Notes: a model not told the origin generated them from the sequence alone. 64,000 nt of DNA from Archaeoglobales archaeon (GCA_030055525.1 JASFYJ010000004.1:80394-144393), one strand, 5' to 3'. Shown: positions 50,721-60,845, counted from the first letter of the stretch. Numbers and translations: made by a program.

Positions 50721-51562
50721 AAGCTGTCATATATATCTATTTACTTGCTTTCCTTGTAAAATTGTTTGCATATCTAAAAACAGGCTACTTCGCAATTCTT
50801 GGTGATGTTTTTCATTCTATAGCAGATATATTTCTCCTGTTAATTCTTTTCTTGGCAAAGAAGTACTCCTCAAAAAGCGGGGATGCAATGCATCCATTTG
50901 GTCACTCAATGCTTAAAAATATTGCATCTTTAATGGTGGCTGTAGCCTTCATAACTCTAATAGCTTTTGAGCTAATAAGGGAGAGCATAGGTAGGTTAAT
51001 CAGTCCGGTAGTTTCTGAAAAGTACCTTGAAGCCGTAATGTACGAAAGCCTAGTTCTTCTACTTTTGATGATCTCAGCGGCGATAACTTTCAAAAAGGTT
51101 GGAGTTATTGAAAAAACTGTCTTCTTTGAGAGTTTTAACGATGCGCTTTCAACAGTCGCTGCAATAGTAGGTGTGGCTCTCTCTTACTACGATCCGATTT
51201 TTGATCCAATTGCTGCAGTTATTATAGCTCTGCTTATTATTATAAACGCCTCAAGGTTAATAAAATCCAATGTGAGGTTCCTGCTCGGCATGTCTCCTTC
51301 TGACGAATTTTACGATAAGGTGGCTGAGCTTTGCAAGAGCTTTAAAGAAGTTAAAGGTGTCCATGATATGCTTGGAGTCTACACCGGTGAAAACGAGATC
51401 CATCTCGATATCCATGTCACGGTAGAAGGTTCAATGAGCATATTTGAGGCTGACAAACTCTCAGAAAGGATAGCCGAAAAGCTTCAGAAGGAGTATCCCA
51501 ATATAAAATACGTGCTTGTGCATTTTTGCCCCCATATGGGAAATAAAAGAAAAATTATATGA
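50717..51562 (+). CDS. Cation diffusion facilitator family transporter
   Basis: Divalent-metal exporter (281 aa) with about six helices and a C-terminal cytosolic domain. The metal-binding pairs are ILGDVFHSIADIF and SFNDALSTVAAIVG. HPFGHSMLKNIASLMVAVAF is the family's HPxGH block. The C-terminal part HDMLGVYTGENEIHLDIHVTVEG is the MntB/CzcD-like ferredoxin fold. It overlaps the convergent aminotransferase by 8 nt. Confidence 0.93.
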   Translation: MKAVIYIYLLAFLVKLFAYLKTGYFAILGDVFHSIADIFLLLILFLAKKYSSKSGDAMHPFGHSMLKNIASLMVAVAFITLIAFELIRESIGRLISPVVSEKYLEAVMYESLVLLLLMISAAITFKKVGVIEKTVFFESFNDALSTVAAIVGVALSYYDPIFDPIAAVIIALLIIINASRLIKSNVRFLLGMSPSDEFYDKVAELCKSFKEVKGVHDMLGVYTGENEIHLDIHVTVEGSMSIFEADKLSERIAEKLQKEYPNIKYVLVHFCPHMGNKRKII

Positions 51563-52685
51563 ATATTTCAAGTCTTTTAAGAAATTCGGCAATTCTTTCT
51601 CTTGAGGTTGCATAGCTGAGTCTGACCCAAGTACTGTACGCTTTACCAAAAGCTGATCCGGGAGTTAGCGCTACGTATTCCTTCTTTAAGAACTCTTCAC
51701 AGAATTCTTGGCTATCTCTATTAACGTTCATGAATATGTAAAAAGCCCCTTTCGGAGGTGCAAACTCTATTCCAAGTTCTTTCAATTTTTTAGCTATCAT
51801 ATCTTTTCTCGCCCTGAACTCTTCAACCATTTTCATAACGAAACTTTGATCTCCCTTTAGTGCTGCTACACCTGCGTACTGAACAAAAGAGGATGGGTGG
51901 CTTATTGAGTGCGATTGTAACCTCTCCATTCTCTCGATTATCCACTCTGGAGCTGCAGCATATCCGAGACGCCAACCAGTCATGGAGTATGTCTTAGAAA
52001 ATCCGTTAATTGTGATCGTCCTTTCAAACATTCCATCGAGTGCCGCTAAACTTATATGTTTCCCATCGAATATTATTTTTTCATATATTTCATCCGAAAG
52101 AACGAAGAGGTTTTTATCTATAGCCAAATCTCTGACTTTTTTCATGAACTCTTTTGAGTAAACAACACCAAGTGGGTTGCTTGGAGAATTAACTATTATC
52201 ATTTTTGTTTTTGGATTTACATAGTCCTCGATAGGAGCATCTTCAAATCCTTCGCTATGAGGTACCCATACAACTTTCCCTCCAGCCATCAAAACGCATG
52301 CTTCATAGCTAACCCAAGAAGGGTCAAGAAGTATTACTTCATCTCCGCTATCTATCAGACTCATTATAGCATTAAATATAGCAAATTTAGCTCCAGCAGC
52401 AACGATCACGTTTTTACTTTCAGCAGGAATTCCATTTTCTTTTCTTAACTTCTCTGCTATTGCATCTAAAAGCTCGGGAATTCCCCTAGTTGGGGTGTAG
52501 AATACCTTACCTTCTTTCAAGGCCTTTATTGCAGCATCTACTATATGCTGTGGTGTAACAAAATCTGGCTCGCCAACGCTCATATCGACAACATCTTTAC
52601 CCTCCTTTGCCAACTTCTTTGCCATGCTGGATATTCTGAGCGTTGCAGAGGGTTGGACAACTTCAACTCTACTTGCTCCTCTCAT
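51555..52685 (-). CDS. Pyridoxal-phosphate aminotransferase, aspartate type
   Basis: Class I aminotransferase (376 aa). SVGEPDFVTPQHIVDAA, TRGIPELLDAIAEKLRKENG and VNSPSNPLGVVYSKEFM are typical. The PLP lysine is in NGFSKTYSMTGWRLGY. Substrate specificity (aspartate, aromatic or branched-chain) is not evident. Its start overlaps ribH's end by 17 nt, so they are co-transcribed. A second paralogue is at 59.7 kb. Confidence 0.93.
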   Translation of the reverse strand: MRGASRVEVVQPSATLRISSMAKKLAKEGKDVVDMSVGEPDFVTPQHIVDAAIKALKEGKVFYTPTRGIPELLDAIAEKLRKENGIPAESKNVIVAAGAKFAIFNAIMSLIDSGDEVILLDPSWVSYEACVLMAGGKVVWVPHSEGFEDAPIEDYVNPKTKMIIVNSPSNPLGVVYSKEFMKKVRDLAIDKNLFVLSDEIYEKIIFDGKHISLAALDGMFERTITINGFSKTYSMTGWRLGYAAAPEWIIERMERLQSHSISHPSSFVQYAGVAALKGDQSFVMKMVEEFRARKDMIAKKLKELGIEFAPPKGAFYIFMNVNRDSQEFCEEFLKKEYVALTPGSAFGKAYSTWVRLSYATSRERIAEFLKRLEIFI

Positions 52686-53097
52686 ATTCTCTCAACCTCT
52701 TAACAAGCTTAACTGCAGCCTCAACAGCTCTCTTAGCATAATCCACTCTCTCAGCAGCAGCGATTCTCCCCATTCCTGGACCACTAATGCCGAGAGTTAC
52801 GGGTTTGCCGTATTCAAGGCTTAAATCCATTATCTTTCTTGCAGCATGTTGAGCTACAACCTGGTCATGCTCAGTTTCGCCTTCAATGATGCATCCTATC
52901 GTGACAACAGCATCTACCTGTCCCTTTTCAAGTATTTTTTTGACCGCTATGGGAACATCAAAGGCCCCAGGTACTCTTATGACATCGGAAATCTCAGCAC
53001 CCAAGAACTCTGCATGTTCTTTCGCTAAAATCTCCATCATGTAGGTTATATCTCTGTTGAACTCTGCAACTACCATTCCAAGTTTTATCTTTTCCAT
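52669..53097 (-). CDS. ribH: 6,7-dimethyl-8-ribityllumazine synthase
   Basis: Penultimate enzyme of riboflavin synthesis (142 aa). It has VVAEFNRDITYMMEI, RVPGAFDVPIAVKKIL, TIGCIIEGETEHDQVVAQ (catalytic His in HDQV) and GISGPGM. Riboflavin-type precursors also feed the F420 deazaflavin. It is complete. Confidence 0.94.
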   Translation of the reverse strand: MEKIKLGMVVAEFNRDITYMMEILAKEHAEFLGAEISDVIRVPGAFDVPIAVKKILEKGQVDAVVTIGCIIEGETEHDQVVAQHAARKIMDLSLEYGKPVTLGISGPGMGRIAAAERVDYAKRAVEAAVKLVKRLREYERSK

Positions 53098-53139
53098 GAA
53101 GAAATGAAGAGTAAGTTGCTTTAAAAGTCTTTGCAGAAT

Positions 53140-54837
53140 TTAATTTTTAGAACCGCTAACAAAAACATCGACAATTTCAAACTTCTCAACATCAACAAGT
53201 CCAAGATCTGTCAGCTTGAGCTTTGGAATTACAGGTAGAGCTATAAAGGATAAAGAGATTATAGGTGACTTTAAATTGCATCCAAGTTCTTTTATTTTGT
53301 TCTCAACTTTTTCAAGCTTTTCAGCCAAAACTTCTGCCCTCTCGTCACTCATCAAACCTCCTATGCGCAAAGGTAGAGTGATAACTTCTTTTCCATCACA
53401 TACTACTATTCCACCCTGTATGTCTATCAGGGAGTTTACAGCTTTGCAGATATCTTCATCACTCGCACCTACAGCCACTATATTATGTGCATCATGAGCT
53501 ATTGTCTGAGCTATCGCACCACGCTTTAGCCCAAATCCCTTTACATAAGCCTTAGAGATGTTGCTTGTTTTTCCGTGTCTTTCCACAACTAAGGCCTTTA
53601 AAATATCCTTCGAAACATCTATGCCTTTAACTTCTTCAATAATCTCTCCAGTGATAATTTCTCCGTCGTAAACAACTATAACTCTCGCTTTTCCCGGTCT
53701 CAGTTCAACATCTTTCAATGTTATTTTCTTTGCTTTTACGCTTTTTTTAACCCATTCGGGGTATTCAAAACTCTTAAATTCTGGAATCTTCCCGTCAACG
53801 AAAACTTTTTTTACTTCAAATTTTTTAAGATTTTTTAATAAAACTACATCAGCAAACCTTCCAGGGGCTATCAACCCAGCATTTATTCCAAAATACTCAG
53901 CTGGATTTATTGTTAGCATCTGTAGAGTGTGAAACTCATCTATACCCTCTTCAATAGCCCTTCTATAAACATAGTCAAGGTAACCTTCGTTGATTATGTC
54001 CAGAACGCTTCTATCGCCGTCAGTAACGAGCATAAGATATCTGTTTGGTATAAGGCTCTTCAAAGCTCTCAGATTTCTTGCAGCTGAGCCCTCTCTGATC
54101 ATAATTCTCATTCCGAGCCTGAGCTTCTCTTTAGCTTCTTCAAGTCTTGTAGACTCGTGATCTGAATAAACTCCTGCTGAAATGTAAGCGTTCAATTTTT
54201 CACCGCTTAGAAGAGGGCAATGTCCATCGACTATCTTACCTTCTGCAGCTAGTATTTTTTGAAGGATATCATCTTCACAGTTTAAAACTCCAGGGTAGTT
54301 CATCACTTCAGCCAAACCTAAAACTTGTTCAAATTTCATCAATTCTTTAATCTCCTTGACACCTATCTCTGCACCAGCCGTTTCAAGTTTTGAAGAGGGT
54401 ACACAGGAGGGAATTAAACAGTAAAACCTTAAAGGCGTAGATTTAGATTCTTCAATCAGCATTTTTATACCATCAACTCCAAAAACGTTTGCAATCTCGT
54501 GTGGATCTGCAACGACAGCTGTTGTACCCTTATTCACAACTAGCCTCGAAAACTCGGATAAACTTAGCATCGTCATCTCTATATGAGTATGCGCATCTAT
54601 AAGCCCTGGAACAGCAAAAAGCTCTCTACAGTCGAACTCTTTTATACCTGAATATCTCCCAACCCCCGCAATGATGTTATCACAAAATGCTATATCTGAT
54701 TCGTACACCTCTTCCGTCAAAACATTCACGAGTTGAACGTTTTTTAAGACTATATCAGCTCTCCTATCTCCTCTCGCCACTTCTATTATTCTTCTCTTTT
54801 TAGCAATCTTCCATGATCTCTCTAACAAGTTCCTCAC
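53140..54837 (-). CDS. ade: Adenine deaminase
   Basis: Amidohydrolase (565 aa) converting adenine to hypoxanthine. The metal site is PGLIDAHTHIEMTML; VADPHEIANVFG and GHCPLLSGEKLNAYISAG are family blocks, as is SDHESTRLEEAKEKLRLGMRIMIREGSAARNL. The C-terminal domain has AQTIAHDAHNIVAVGASDEDI. Its start overlaps the phosphoribosyltransferase by 38 nt, forming a purine-salvage pair. Confidence 0.95.
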   Translation of the reverse strand: MRNLLERSWKIAKKRRIIEVARGDRRADIVLKNVQLVNVLTEEVYESDIAFCDNIIAGVGRYSGIKEFDCRELFAVPGLIDAHTHIEMTMLSLSEFSRLVVNKGTTAVVADPHEIANVFGVDGIKMLIEESKSTPLRFYCLIPSCVPSSKLETAGAEIGVKEIKELMKFEQVLGLAEVMNYPGVLNCEDDILQKILAAEGKIVDGHCPLLSGEKLNAYISAGVYSDHESTRLEEAKEKLRLGMRIMIREGSAARNLRALKSLIPNRYLMLVTDGDRSVLDIINEGYLDYVYRRAIEEGIDEFHTLQMLTINPAEYFGINAGLIAPGRFADVVLLKNLKKFEVKKVFVDGKIPEFKSFEYPEWVKKSVKAKKITLKDVELRPGKARVIVVYDGEIITGEIIEEVKGIDVSKDILKALVVERHGKTSNISKAYVKGFGLKRGAIAQTIAHDAHNIVAVGASDEDICKAVNSLIDIQGGIVVCDGKEVITLPLRIGGLMSDERAEVLAEKLEKVENKIKELGCNLKSPIISLSFIALPVIPKLKLTDLGLVDVEKFEIVDVFVSGSKN

Positions 54838-55384
54838 TCACGTTCAAATCCAAACCTCTAAGGTATTCCACAGCTCTCTTTAAGTCTCTAATTTCTGCTT
54901 TCTTTAGAAGATCTTTTAGATCCTCTTTTATACTCCATGGGTAAACTATCCAGCGCCAGTCTTCCATAAAAGAAGCGTAAAAATCGGGAATTAGGCTCGA
55001 AGTCTTCTTGTAGTCAATAACTGCAACTTTTAGTTCTTTGGGGGAGAAACTCATCACATGCTCAACGACTATTCTTACAGTGTCTCCGGTGTCTGCCACA
55101 TCATCGACGACCAAGACTTTCTTGCCCTTCAGATCAACGTTCAGAGGTTGAGTTATCCGGGCTTCGCAGGTTGTTGAGGCTGCAACACCCCAGTGTTCTG
55201 TTTTAACACTGTATAACTCCTTAATATCGAGGTGGTCGCATATAAGCCTCGCTGGAACCCATCCCCCTCTAGCAACAGCAACAACTACGTCTGGGCTGAA
55301 TCCGCTATTCTTTATCTTCCTCGCTAAGTTTTTGCAAAGTTCGTTGATCTCTTCCCAGCTGTATTGAAGGCACTTGATATTCAT
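54800..55384 (-). CDS. Phosphoribosyltransferase
   Basis: Type I PRTase (194 aa). The PRPP motif is VLVVDDVADTGDT; VVAVARGGWVPARLICDHL is the substrate/PRPP loop, and the hood-like end IVYPWSIKEDLK resembles archaeal xanthine/guanine PRTases. Co-transcription with adenine deaminase implies purine salvage. The residues after about 150 are an added helical tail. The acceptor base is not certain. Confidence 0.88.
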   Translation of the reverse strand: MNIKCLQYSWEEINELCKNLARKIKNSGFSPDVVVAVARGGWVPARLICDHLDIKELYSVKTEHWGVAASTTCEARITQPLNVDLKGKKVLVVDDVADTGDTVRIVVEHVMSFSPKELKVAVIDYKKTSSLIPDFYASFMEDWRWIVYPWSIKEDLKDLLKKAEIRDLKRAVEYLRGLDLNVSEELVREIMEDC

Positions 55385-55605
55385 CGAAGCAGTAGGGGTA
55401 GTATAAATTAAAAATACTTTCGTTGCATGTGTATCTATAACTTAAAATTATTAGAAATTCGAAAAAGTTAAATAAATTCTTTGGAACGGAGTATTTTCGT
55501 TTTAAAACACTTTAGAGCTCCAAAGGATTAAACAGAGCGATAAAACTCTGCAAAAATCCATAAAGTTTATATATGACTGATACCAAAAAACAGTGAGGTG
55601 ATGAA
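55385..55605 (+). promoter_or_regulatory. AT-rich intergenic region with SCP2 gene promoter
   Basis: This gap of 221 nt separates divergent genes. AGTTTATATATG at about 55564-55575 is a good TATA region some 35 nt before the ATG at 55606, and GAGGTGATG is the ribosome site. The leftward gene has ATAAATTAAAAATA (about 55399-55412) close to its start. A CTTTGGA/TCCAAAG dyad around 55482-55522 is weak. No ORF or RNA is seen. Confidence 0.4.
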
Positions 55606-55956
55606 ATGAGCGAGGCTAAAGATTTGATTAAGAAGATGTGCGATTTGCAGAACTCGGATCCAGAAATTCAGAAATCTTTGGCTGGCTGGTCCGGAGTAGT
55701 GCAGTATGACATCAACGGAGAGAAATTCTACGTAGAGTATGCACCCGACGGAAAGTGTGCCTTTAAAGAGGGGACCCACCCATCTCCGAAGTTTACAATA
55801 ATAGCAACTTCCGACTTCTGGGTTAGGGCTTTAAGAGGTCAGGAAGATCTGGTTGCCTCATTCATGATGGGCAAATACAAGATCCAGGGCAACATAATGG
55901 AAGCCCAGAGGCTTGGAGCAATAGTGAAGAAATTCCAGGGCAAATATAAGCTCTAA
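55606..55956 (+). CDS. SCP2 sterol-transfer family protein
   Basis: Small lipid-binding-fold protein (116 aa). WSGVVQYDINGEKFYVEYAPDGKCAFKEGTHPSPKFTIIATSDFW followed by FMMGKYKIQGNIMEAQRLG is the SCP2 pattern, in which LxxGKxxxxGN is most conserved. In anaerobes it may bind fatty acyl or polyketide-like ligands. It is monocistronic with a strong promoter and ribosome site, suggesting high expression. Confidence 0.88.
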   Translation: MSEAKDLIKKMCDLQNSDPEIQKSLAGWSGVVQYDINGEKFYVEYAPDGKCAFKEGTHPSPKFTIIATSDFWVRALRGQEDLVASFMMGKYKIQGNIMEAQRLGAIVKKFQGKYKL

Positions 55957-55990
55957 AAAAGTTTTTATTTTCTAACTTCCTTTTTTCTTG

Positions 55991-56731
55991 GTGAAGTGCA
56001 AAGTTTGCGGAAAAGATTGGAATACCAGTATATGTCCTTACTGCGGAGGAACGTACTGCTCCGAACACATTCATCCTCTCGATCACTTCTGTGAGGGTAT
56101 TACGAACAAGAGAAGTGCTAGAATTAGACTCGCAAGCTATGGAGCAAACAACGTTATCATAATCATTTGTACAATTTTATTCTTTATATCGATCTTGAAC
56201 TGGAGGTTAATGGTGGATCTCTTCGCCTTGCATCCTTCTATCGCCCACATCTTTAAAATGCCGTGGCAAATTTTTACAAGTATGTTTTTGCACATAGAAT
56301 TTTGGCATTTCTTCGTAAACATGTTCGTCCTGCTGTTCTTTGGTAGCGAACTTGAAAGGAGACTTGGGTCGAAAAGGTACGTTGAAATTTTCATAGTTTC
56401 TGGACTAGCTGGTAGTTTGGGTTATATAATTTATGCAAATCTTCTGAACAGCTACGTACCAGCACTGGGAGCTTCAGCAGCAATTTTCGGAGTTTTTGGA
56501 TGTTTAGCAATTATAGCTCCAGAGGTTAGAATAATGATCTTTCCAATACCAATTCCGATTGGCATAAGAACGGCTTTGTTTTTATTTGCAGCATACGATT
56601 TTTGGATGATGATTCTGAGCTCTGCAGGGGTTTTTACAACCAACGTAGCTAATGTTGCTCACTTGGCGGGTCTTTTTGTTGGGCTATATTATGGAAGAAG
56701 ATATGGAAGGAGGAAGATCCGTGTCTACTGA
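55991..56731 (+). CDS. Rhomboid-family protease with N-terminal zinc finger
   Basis: Intramembrane serine protease (246 aa from the GTG at 55991; TTG at 55988 is possible). Residues 1-40 form an AN1-like finger (CKVCGKDWNTSICPYCGGTYCSEHIHPLDHFC). Six helices follow, with FLHIEFWHFFVNMFVLLFFG (HxxxxHxxxN oxyanion side), the catalytic Ser in ALGASAAIFGVFG and the catalytic His in NVAHLAGLFVG. The overlap with the RaSEA gene is 11 nt. Confidence 0.9.
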   Translation: MKCKVCGKDWNTSICPYCGGTYCSEHIHPLDHFCEGITNKRSARIRLASYGANNVIIIICTILFFISILNWRLMVDLFALHPSIAHIFKMPWQIFTSMFLHIEFWHFFVNMFVLLFFGSELERRLGSKRYVEIFIVSGLAGSLGYIIYANLLNSYVPALGASAAIFGVFGCLAIIAPEVRIMIFPIPIPIGIRTALFLFAAYDFWMMILSSAGVFTTNVANVAHLAGLFVGLYYGRRYGRRKIRVY

Positions 56732-57638
56732 CTTAAAGTTCTGGAGAGAAAAAGAGAGGCTGAAAGATGAAATAGTGGATTGTCTAACTGCCATCATAAC
56801 TACAAGAGGCTGTGCATGGAACCGCTGTTACATGTGCAGCTATGCAAGGGAGAGCAGGCAGGTGAGTGAGAAGGAGCTGATAGAACAGATAGACGCTGTT
56901 TTCAAAAATAAGGCAAAAGTTTATAAAATTTTCACATCAGGTAGCTTCTTTGACGATTCTGAATTGCCGAAATTTGTGAGAGAATACGTAGCTAGAAAAT
57001 TCAAAGAAGTTGGGGCAGAGAAGCTGATAGTTGAAAGCAGACCAGAGTTTATAGAAGAAGATAAGCTTTCTATCTTTGAGGACATAAATCTTGAAGTAGG
57101 AATAGGACTTGAGTCAGCAGATGATTTTATTAGAGAGAAATGCGTAAATAAGGGCTTCAAATTCGAAGATTTTCTTATAGCTTCAAAAAAACTTAAAAGT
57201 TTCGGATTTAGAGTCAAGGCATATCTGTTGCTAAAACCACCTTTTCTTTCGGAAAAAGAAGCTGTAGAAGATGCATTAAACTCGATTAAAAAAATTGAAA
57301 GCATCGCTGATGTTGTCTCGCTCAATCTGACGAACGTCCAAAAAAACACTCTTGTGGAGAAGCTCTGGTATGCTGGACTATATCGCCCTCCCTGGCTTTG
57401 GAGCGCAATTGAAGTGCTTAGAAAATCAGATTTAGATATAATTTGCGATCCAGTTGCTGCTGGAAAAAGTAGAGGACCTCACAATTGTTACAGCTGCGAT
57501 TTAGAAGTTGCAAAGGCTATCAGAAACTTCTCCTTAACTCAGGACAAGTCTTACCTTGAAGTTTACTGCGAATGCAAAAGGAAATGGGAAGTGGCAATAG
57601 AACTCGAAAATTATTCAAGGGTTCCTATATTTTTCTAA
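56721..57638 (+). CDS. raSEA: Archaeosine biosynthesis radical SAM protein RaSEA
   Basis: Radical SAM lyase (305 aa) that, with ArcS, completes archaeosine at tRNA position 15. The cluster motif is TTRGCAWNRCYMCSYARES; IVESRPEFIEEDKL, GIGLESADDFIREKCVNKGF and LLKPPFLSEKEAVEDA are family features, and a zinc-like CYSCDL lies near the end. The GTG at 56721 has GGAGG 7 nt ahead and is preferred over frames opening at 56652 inside the rhomboid gene. It overlaps the convergent membrane gene by 4 nt. Confidence 0.88.
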   Translation: MSTDLKFWREKERLKDEIVDCLTAIITTRGCAWNRCYMCSYARESRQVSEKELIEQIDAVFKNKAKVYKIFTSGSFFDDSELPKFVREYVARKFKEVGAEKLIVESRPEFIEEDKLSIFEDINLEVGIGLESADDFIREKCVNKGFKFEDFLIASKKLKSFGFRVKAYLLLKPPFLSEKEAVEDALNSIKKIESIADVVSLNLTNVQKNTLVEKLWYAGLYRPPWLWSAIEVLRKSDLDIICDPVAAGKSRGPHNCYSCDLEVAKAIRNFSLTQDKSYLEVYCECKRKWEVAIELENYSRVPIFF

Positions 57639-58024
57639 AAATGACGTCTAATACTAAAATCAAAAATTCCTTGGATCTCGCTGAACATTATCGGAAAAAT
57701 CAGAAGTAGAGCTACAAAGAGCAAAAAACCTATCGCCAATGCTAAAATTGTCGCTGCAAGGGCTTCAACAAAGCTAATTTCAAGTACAATTTTTATAGAA
57801 TAGAGGTAAACCAAAATAAAAACGAGAAAAGAGAAAAAGCTAAGGGGTGTTATGAACATAGCTACAAAAATTATGGATGCAAACAAAAAAGCCCCTAAAT
57901 TCGCAATAATACATTTTAGAAGCCTTCTATCTTTACCTATAAACTTGAGTCCAAGCCATATGAATGCTCCTGGCAACAGTATGAGTAGTATAAAAAATAC
58001 TGTAAGGCTAAGAAAGTATTGCAC
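57635..58024 (-). CDS. Small polytopic membrane protein, unknown function
   Basis: Protein of 129 aa, GTG start, with four predicted helices ([75 protein letters not shown]). The [23 protein letters not shown] segment resembles the tail of YIP1-like archaeal membrane proteins, but it is not recognised firmly. It overlaps the ilvD stop by 17 nt and is likely co-transcribed with it. Confidence 0.65.
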   Translation of the reverse strand: MQYFLSLTVFFILLILLPGAFIWLGLKFIGKDRRLLKCIIANLGAFLFASIIFVAMFITPLSFFSFLVFILVYLYSIKIVLEISFVEALAATILALAIGFLLFVALLLIFPIMFSEIQGIFDFSIRRHF

Positions 58025-59651
58025 CCTCGTCAGCTCCTCTTACAAGCTTTGCATACTTTGCAAGATAGCCTCTAAGTTTTCTTTCCCTCGGTTTCCATTT
58101 TTCTCTTCTTTCAGCAAATTCATCTTTAGAAACTTCGGCGTTGATACTTCTCGCTTTCACATCCATCCTAATAACATCCCCATCTTTGATTAGAGCAATA
58201 TTCCCTCCTTCCGCAGCTTCTGGAGATATGTGCCCCACACAAGGCCCCCTCGTCGCTCCGCTAAATCTACCGTCTGTAAGCAGTGCAACCCTCTTTAAAC
58301 CCATTCCAGATATTGCTGCAGTTGGTAGCAGCATCTCTGGCATACCCGGAGCACCTTTCGGCCCCATGTAGCGTATAACAACTACATCTCCTTCTTCTAT
58401 TTTCCCGTTAAGTATAGCGTTTAAGGCCTCTTTTTCGCCATCGAAGACTTTCGCAACTCCTTCAAATTTCATCATTTCCTCACTAAGTGCGGCCGTTTTT
58501 ATTACACTGCCCCTTTCAGCGATGTTACCCCTCAGTATCGCAATTCCCCCCTCTTTTCTGTAAGGGTTCGAGATATCCCTTATTATATCTCTTCCTCTTA
58601 AAACAGCCATATCTGCTATCTCGTAAATCCTTTTACCACTCACTGTTAACTCGTTATGGAAAAATCTTTTCGCTTTTCTGATTATCATTGGTACTCCTCC
58701 ACTTTCGTCGAGATCTACAACGTAATCTTTACTTGCGGGATCCAAAGCAACTATGTGCGGTGTTTTACGGCTAATTTCGTCAAAGAGGTCCAATGAAAGC
58801 TTTACTCCTGCTTCATTTGCGATAGCTGGTAGATGCAAAACAGTATTTGTAGAACCGCCGATCAGCATATCCATGGTAACTGCATTTTCGAAAGATCTTT
58901 CATTAATAATGTCGAGTGGCTTCAAGTTTTGCTTTACAAGTTCAACAACCCTCTGTCCGCTCATCTTTGCAATTCTGAGTTTTCTTGAAGAAGCACATGG
59001 AGAAGTGGATGCATATGGTAAGGACAAGCCAAGGGTTTCTGTTAATATCTGCATAGTGTTTGCAGTAAAAAGACCCTGACAAGATCCACAGTAGGGAGCG
59101 CAGAAATCTTCGTAAAGTTTTAGTTCAAATTCGTTTATTTTTCCGGCTTTAAATCTTCCAGCAGCTTCAAATGCATCCATAATCGATATTCGTTGCTCAT
59201 TAACCTTTTCAGGGATCATCGGGCCTCCTGTAACAACGATGGCAGGTATGTTCAATCTTAAAACTGCCATAAGCATTCCCGGAATGATCTTATCACAGCT
59301 ACCAACAACTACAAGCCCGTCAAATCTGTGAGCTTCAACCATTGCTTCAATACTATCAGCTACAAGTTCTCTAGATGGTAGAGAGAAGCACATTCCATCA
59401 TGTCCCATTGCTATACCATCACATATTCCTATTACTCCGAATTCAAACGGAACGCCGCCTGCAGCGTAAACACCTTCTTTGACCGCTTGGGTAAGTTTAT
59501 CTAGTGTCATATGTCCTGGGACTATAGTGTTGTAGGCGTTTGCAATACCTATGAATGGTTTATCGATCTCACTATCCAGCACACCAAGAGCCTTCAAAAG
59601 TGCTCTGTGTGCTACTCTGTCTATACCTCTCTTAACCTCATTGCTTCTCAT
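58008..59651 (-). CDS. ilvD: Dihydroxy-acid dehydratase
   Basis: Branched-chain amino acid enzyme (547 aa). Cluster cysteines are in [11 protein letters not shown] and [62 protein letters not shown] and [25 protein letters not shown] are standard. The ATG at 59651 is 26 nt from the divergent TATA, matching leaderless transcription; the TTG at 59660 is less likely. Confidence 0.95.
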   Translation of the reverse strand: MRSNEVKRGIDRVAHRALLKALGVLDSEIDKPFIGIANAYNTIVPGHMTLDKLTQAVKEGVYAAGGVPFEFGVIGICDGIAMGHDGMCFSLPSRELVADSIEAMVEAHRFDGLVVVGSCDKIIPGMLMAVLRLNIPAIVVTGGPMIPEKVNEQRISIMDAFEAAGRFKAGKINEFELKLYEDFCAPYCGSCQGLFTANTMQILTETLGLSLPYASTSPCASSRKLRIAKMSGQRVVELVKQNLKPLDIINERSFENAVTMDMLIGGSTNTVLHLPAIANEAGVKLSLDLFDEISRKTPHIVALDPASKDYVVDLDESGGVPMIIRKAKRFFHNELTVSGKRIYEIADMAVLRGRDIIRDISNPYRKEGGIAILRGNIAERGSVIKTAALSEEMMKFEGVAKVFDGEKEALNAILNGKIEEGDVVVIRYMGPKGAPGMPEMLLPTAAISGMGLKRVALLTDGRFSGATRGPCVGHISPEAAEGGNIALIKDGDVIRMDVKARSINAEVSKDEFAERREKWKPRERKLRGYLAKYAKLVRGADEGAILS

Positions 59652-59670
59652 AGGCGCCAAGTCGGGATCA

Positions 59671-59682
59671 CTTTATATATCC
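59671..59682. promoter_or_regulatory. Shared TATA between ilvD and an aminotransferase
   Basis: CTTTATATATCC can be read as a TATA box in both directions. It is about 23 nt from the rightward ATG (59700) and 26 nt from the leftward ATG (59651), so one element may drive two leaderless transcripts. Confidence 0.5.
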
Positions 59683-59699
59683 TTTTGCAATGAACTGCG

Positions 59700-60845
59700 A
59701 TGATGAGAGAAGCGTCCCGTCTTAGCGAAGTTTCGGCATCGATGATAAGAAAGATGTTCGAAGTTGTTGAGAAAGCAAAAAAAGAAGGCAAAGATATAGT
59801 GAGTTTAACGATCGGTGAACCAGATTTTTCAACTCCTGAAGAAGTAATAGAGAGAGCATACAGAGCATTAAAGAACGGATTTACCCATTATACATCTAAC
59901 TTTGGTTTAGAAGAACTAAGATTGCAGATTGCAAACCGCTACAATGTCGATGCCAAGAACATTATGCTTACAGCCGGTACAAGCGAGGCTTTGCTTAACG
60001 CAAGTTTGGCTTTCATAGAAAACGGCAGTAGGGTAGTAATAGCTTCTCCATCGTTCCTAAGCTATTTTACATATGCAAAGATGTGTGGGGCAAAGATAAC
60101 CCAGATAAAAACACATGAAAACGACTTTTTAATAAATCCGGACGATTTAAACGAAGTTATGAGCAGAGACGTAAGTTTAATTTTTATAAATTACCCAAAC
60201 AATCCTACGGGAGCAGTTATGAACCAAAAAGAAATGAATGCTATTGCTGAAATAGCTAAAGATTATGGAGCTCTAGTTTTAAGCGACGAGGTGTATGACA
60301 GCATACACTACGAAAAGAAGCCCGGAACTCTTGTAGGTTACGAGAATGCTATCGTTGTAAATGGTTTTTCAAAGTCTTTGGCGATGACCGGATGGAGAAT
60401 AGGCTACGTAGTTGCTGAACCAGAGTTGCTTGAACCCATGCTTAAAGTACATCAAGTAAACGGTGTTTGTGCACCTGCTTTTGCTCAAAAAGCTGTTGCG
60501 GAAGTGATGGCTGAAGGACTCTTCGATAAAATCGTTCAGAGAATGGTAAAAGAGTTCTGGAAAAGAAGAGACTACGTCTATGGAGAACTAAAGAAGATTT
60601 TTGATTTTAACAAGCCAGAGGGCGCTTTTTACATGTTTATGGATGTTGGTGAAGATTGTATAAGCTATGCAGAAAAAATCATAGAGTACGGTGTTGCTGT
60701 AACTCCAGGCAGAGCTTTTGGAGATTGGAACGATAGATTCATCCGAATAAGTTATGCAAATTCCATGGAGAATCTGAAAAAGGCTGTAGATAGGATACTA
60801 AGCTATCATGAAGATAGAGAGGCTAAGAGTAGAGCATCTAAATGA
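59700..60845 (+). CDS. Pyridoxal-phosphate aminotransferase
   Basis: Class I aminotransferase (381 aa), starting ATG-ATG. LTIGEPDFSTPEEVIERAYRAL, NYPNNPTGAVMNQKEM and the PLP lysine in NGFSKSLAMTGWRIGY are clear. A promoter shared with ilvD hints at branched-chain amino acid use, but specificity is not visible. The C-terminus overlaps the acetyltransferase gene by 38 nt. Confidence 0.92.
   Translation: MMREASRLSEVSASMIRKMFEVVEKAKKEGKDIVSLTIGEPDFSTPEEVIERAYRALKNGFTHYTSNFGLEELRLQIANRYNVDAKNIMLTAGTSEALLNASLAFIENGSRVVIASPSFLSYFTYAKMCGAKITQIKTHENDFLINPDDLNEVMSRDVSLIFINYPNNPTGAVMNQKEMNAIAEIAKDYGALVLSDEVYDSIHYEKKPGTLVGYENAIVVNGFSKSLAMTGWRIGYVVAEPELLEPMLKVHQVNGVCAPAFAQKAVAEVMAEGLFDKIVQRMVKEFWKRRDYVYGELKKIFDFNKPEGAFYMFMDVGEDCISYAEKIIEYGVAVTPGRAFGDWNDRFIRISYANSMENLKKAVDRILSYHEDREAKSRASK

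Noticed and set aside
55482..55522. CTTTGGA/TCCAAAG dyad in the intergenic gap
   Set aside because: Only seven bases, AT-rich surroundings, no relation to a start or TATA; expected by chance.
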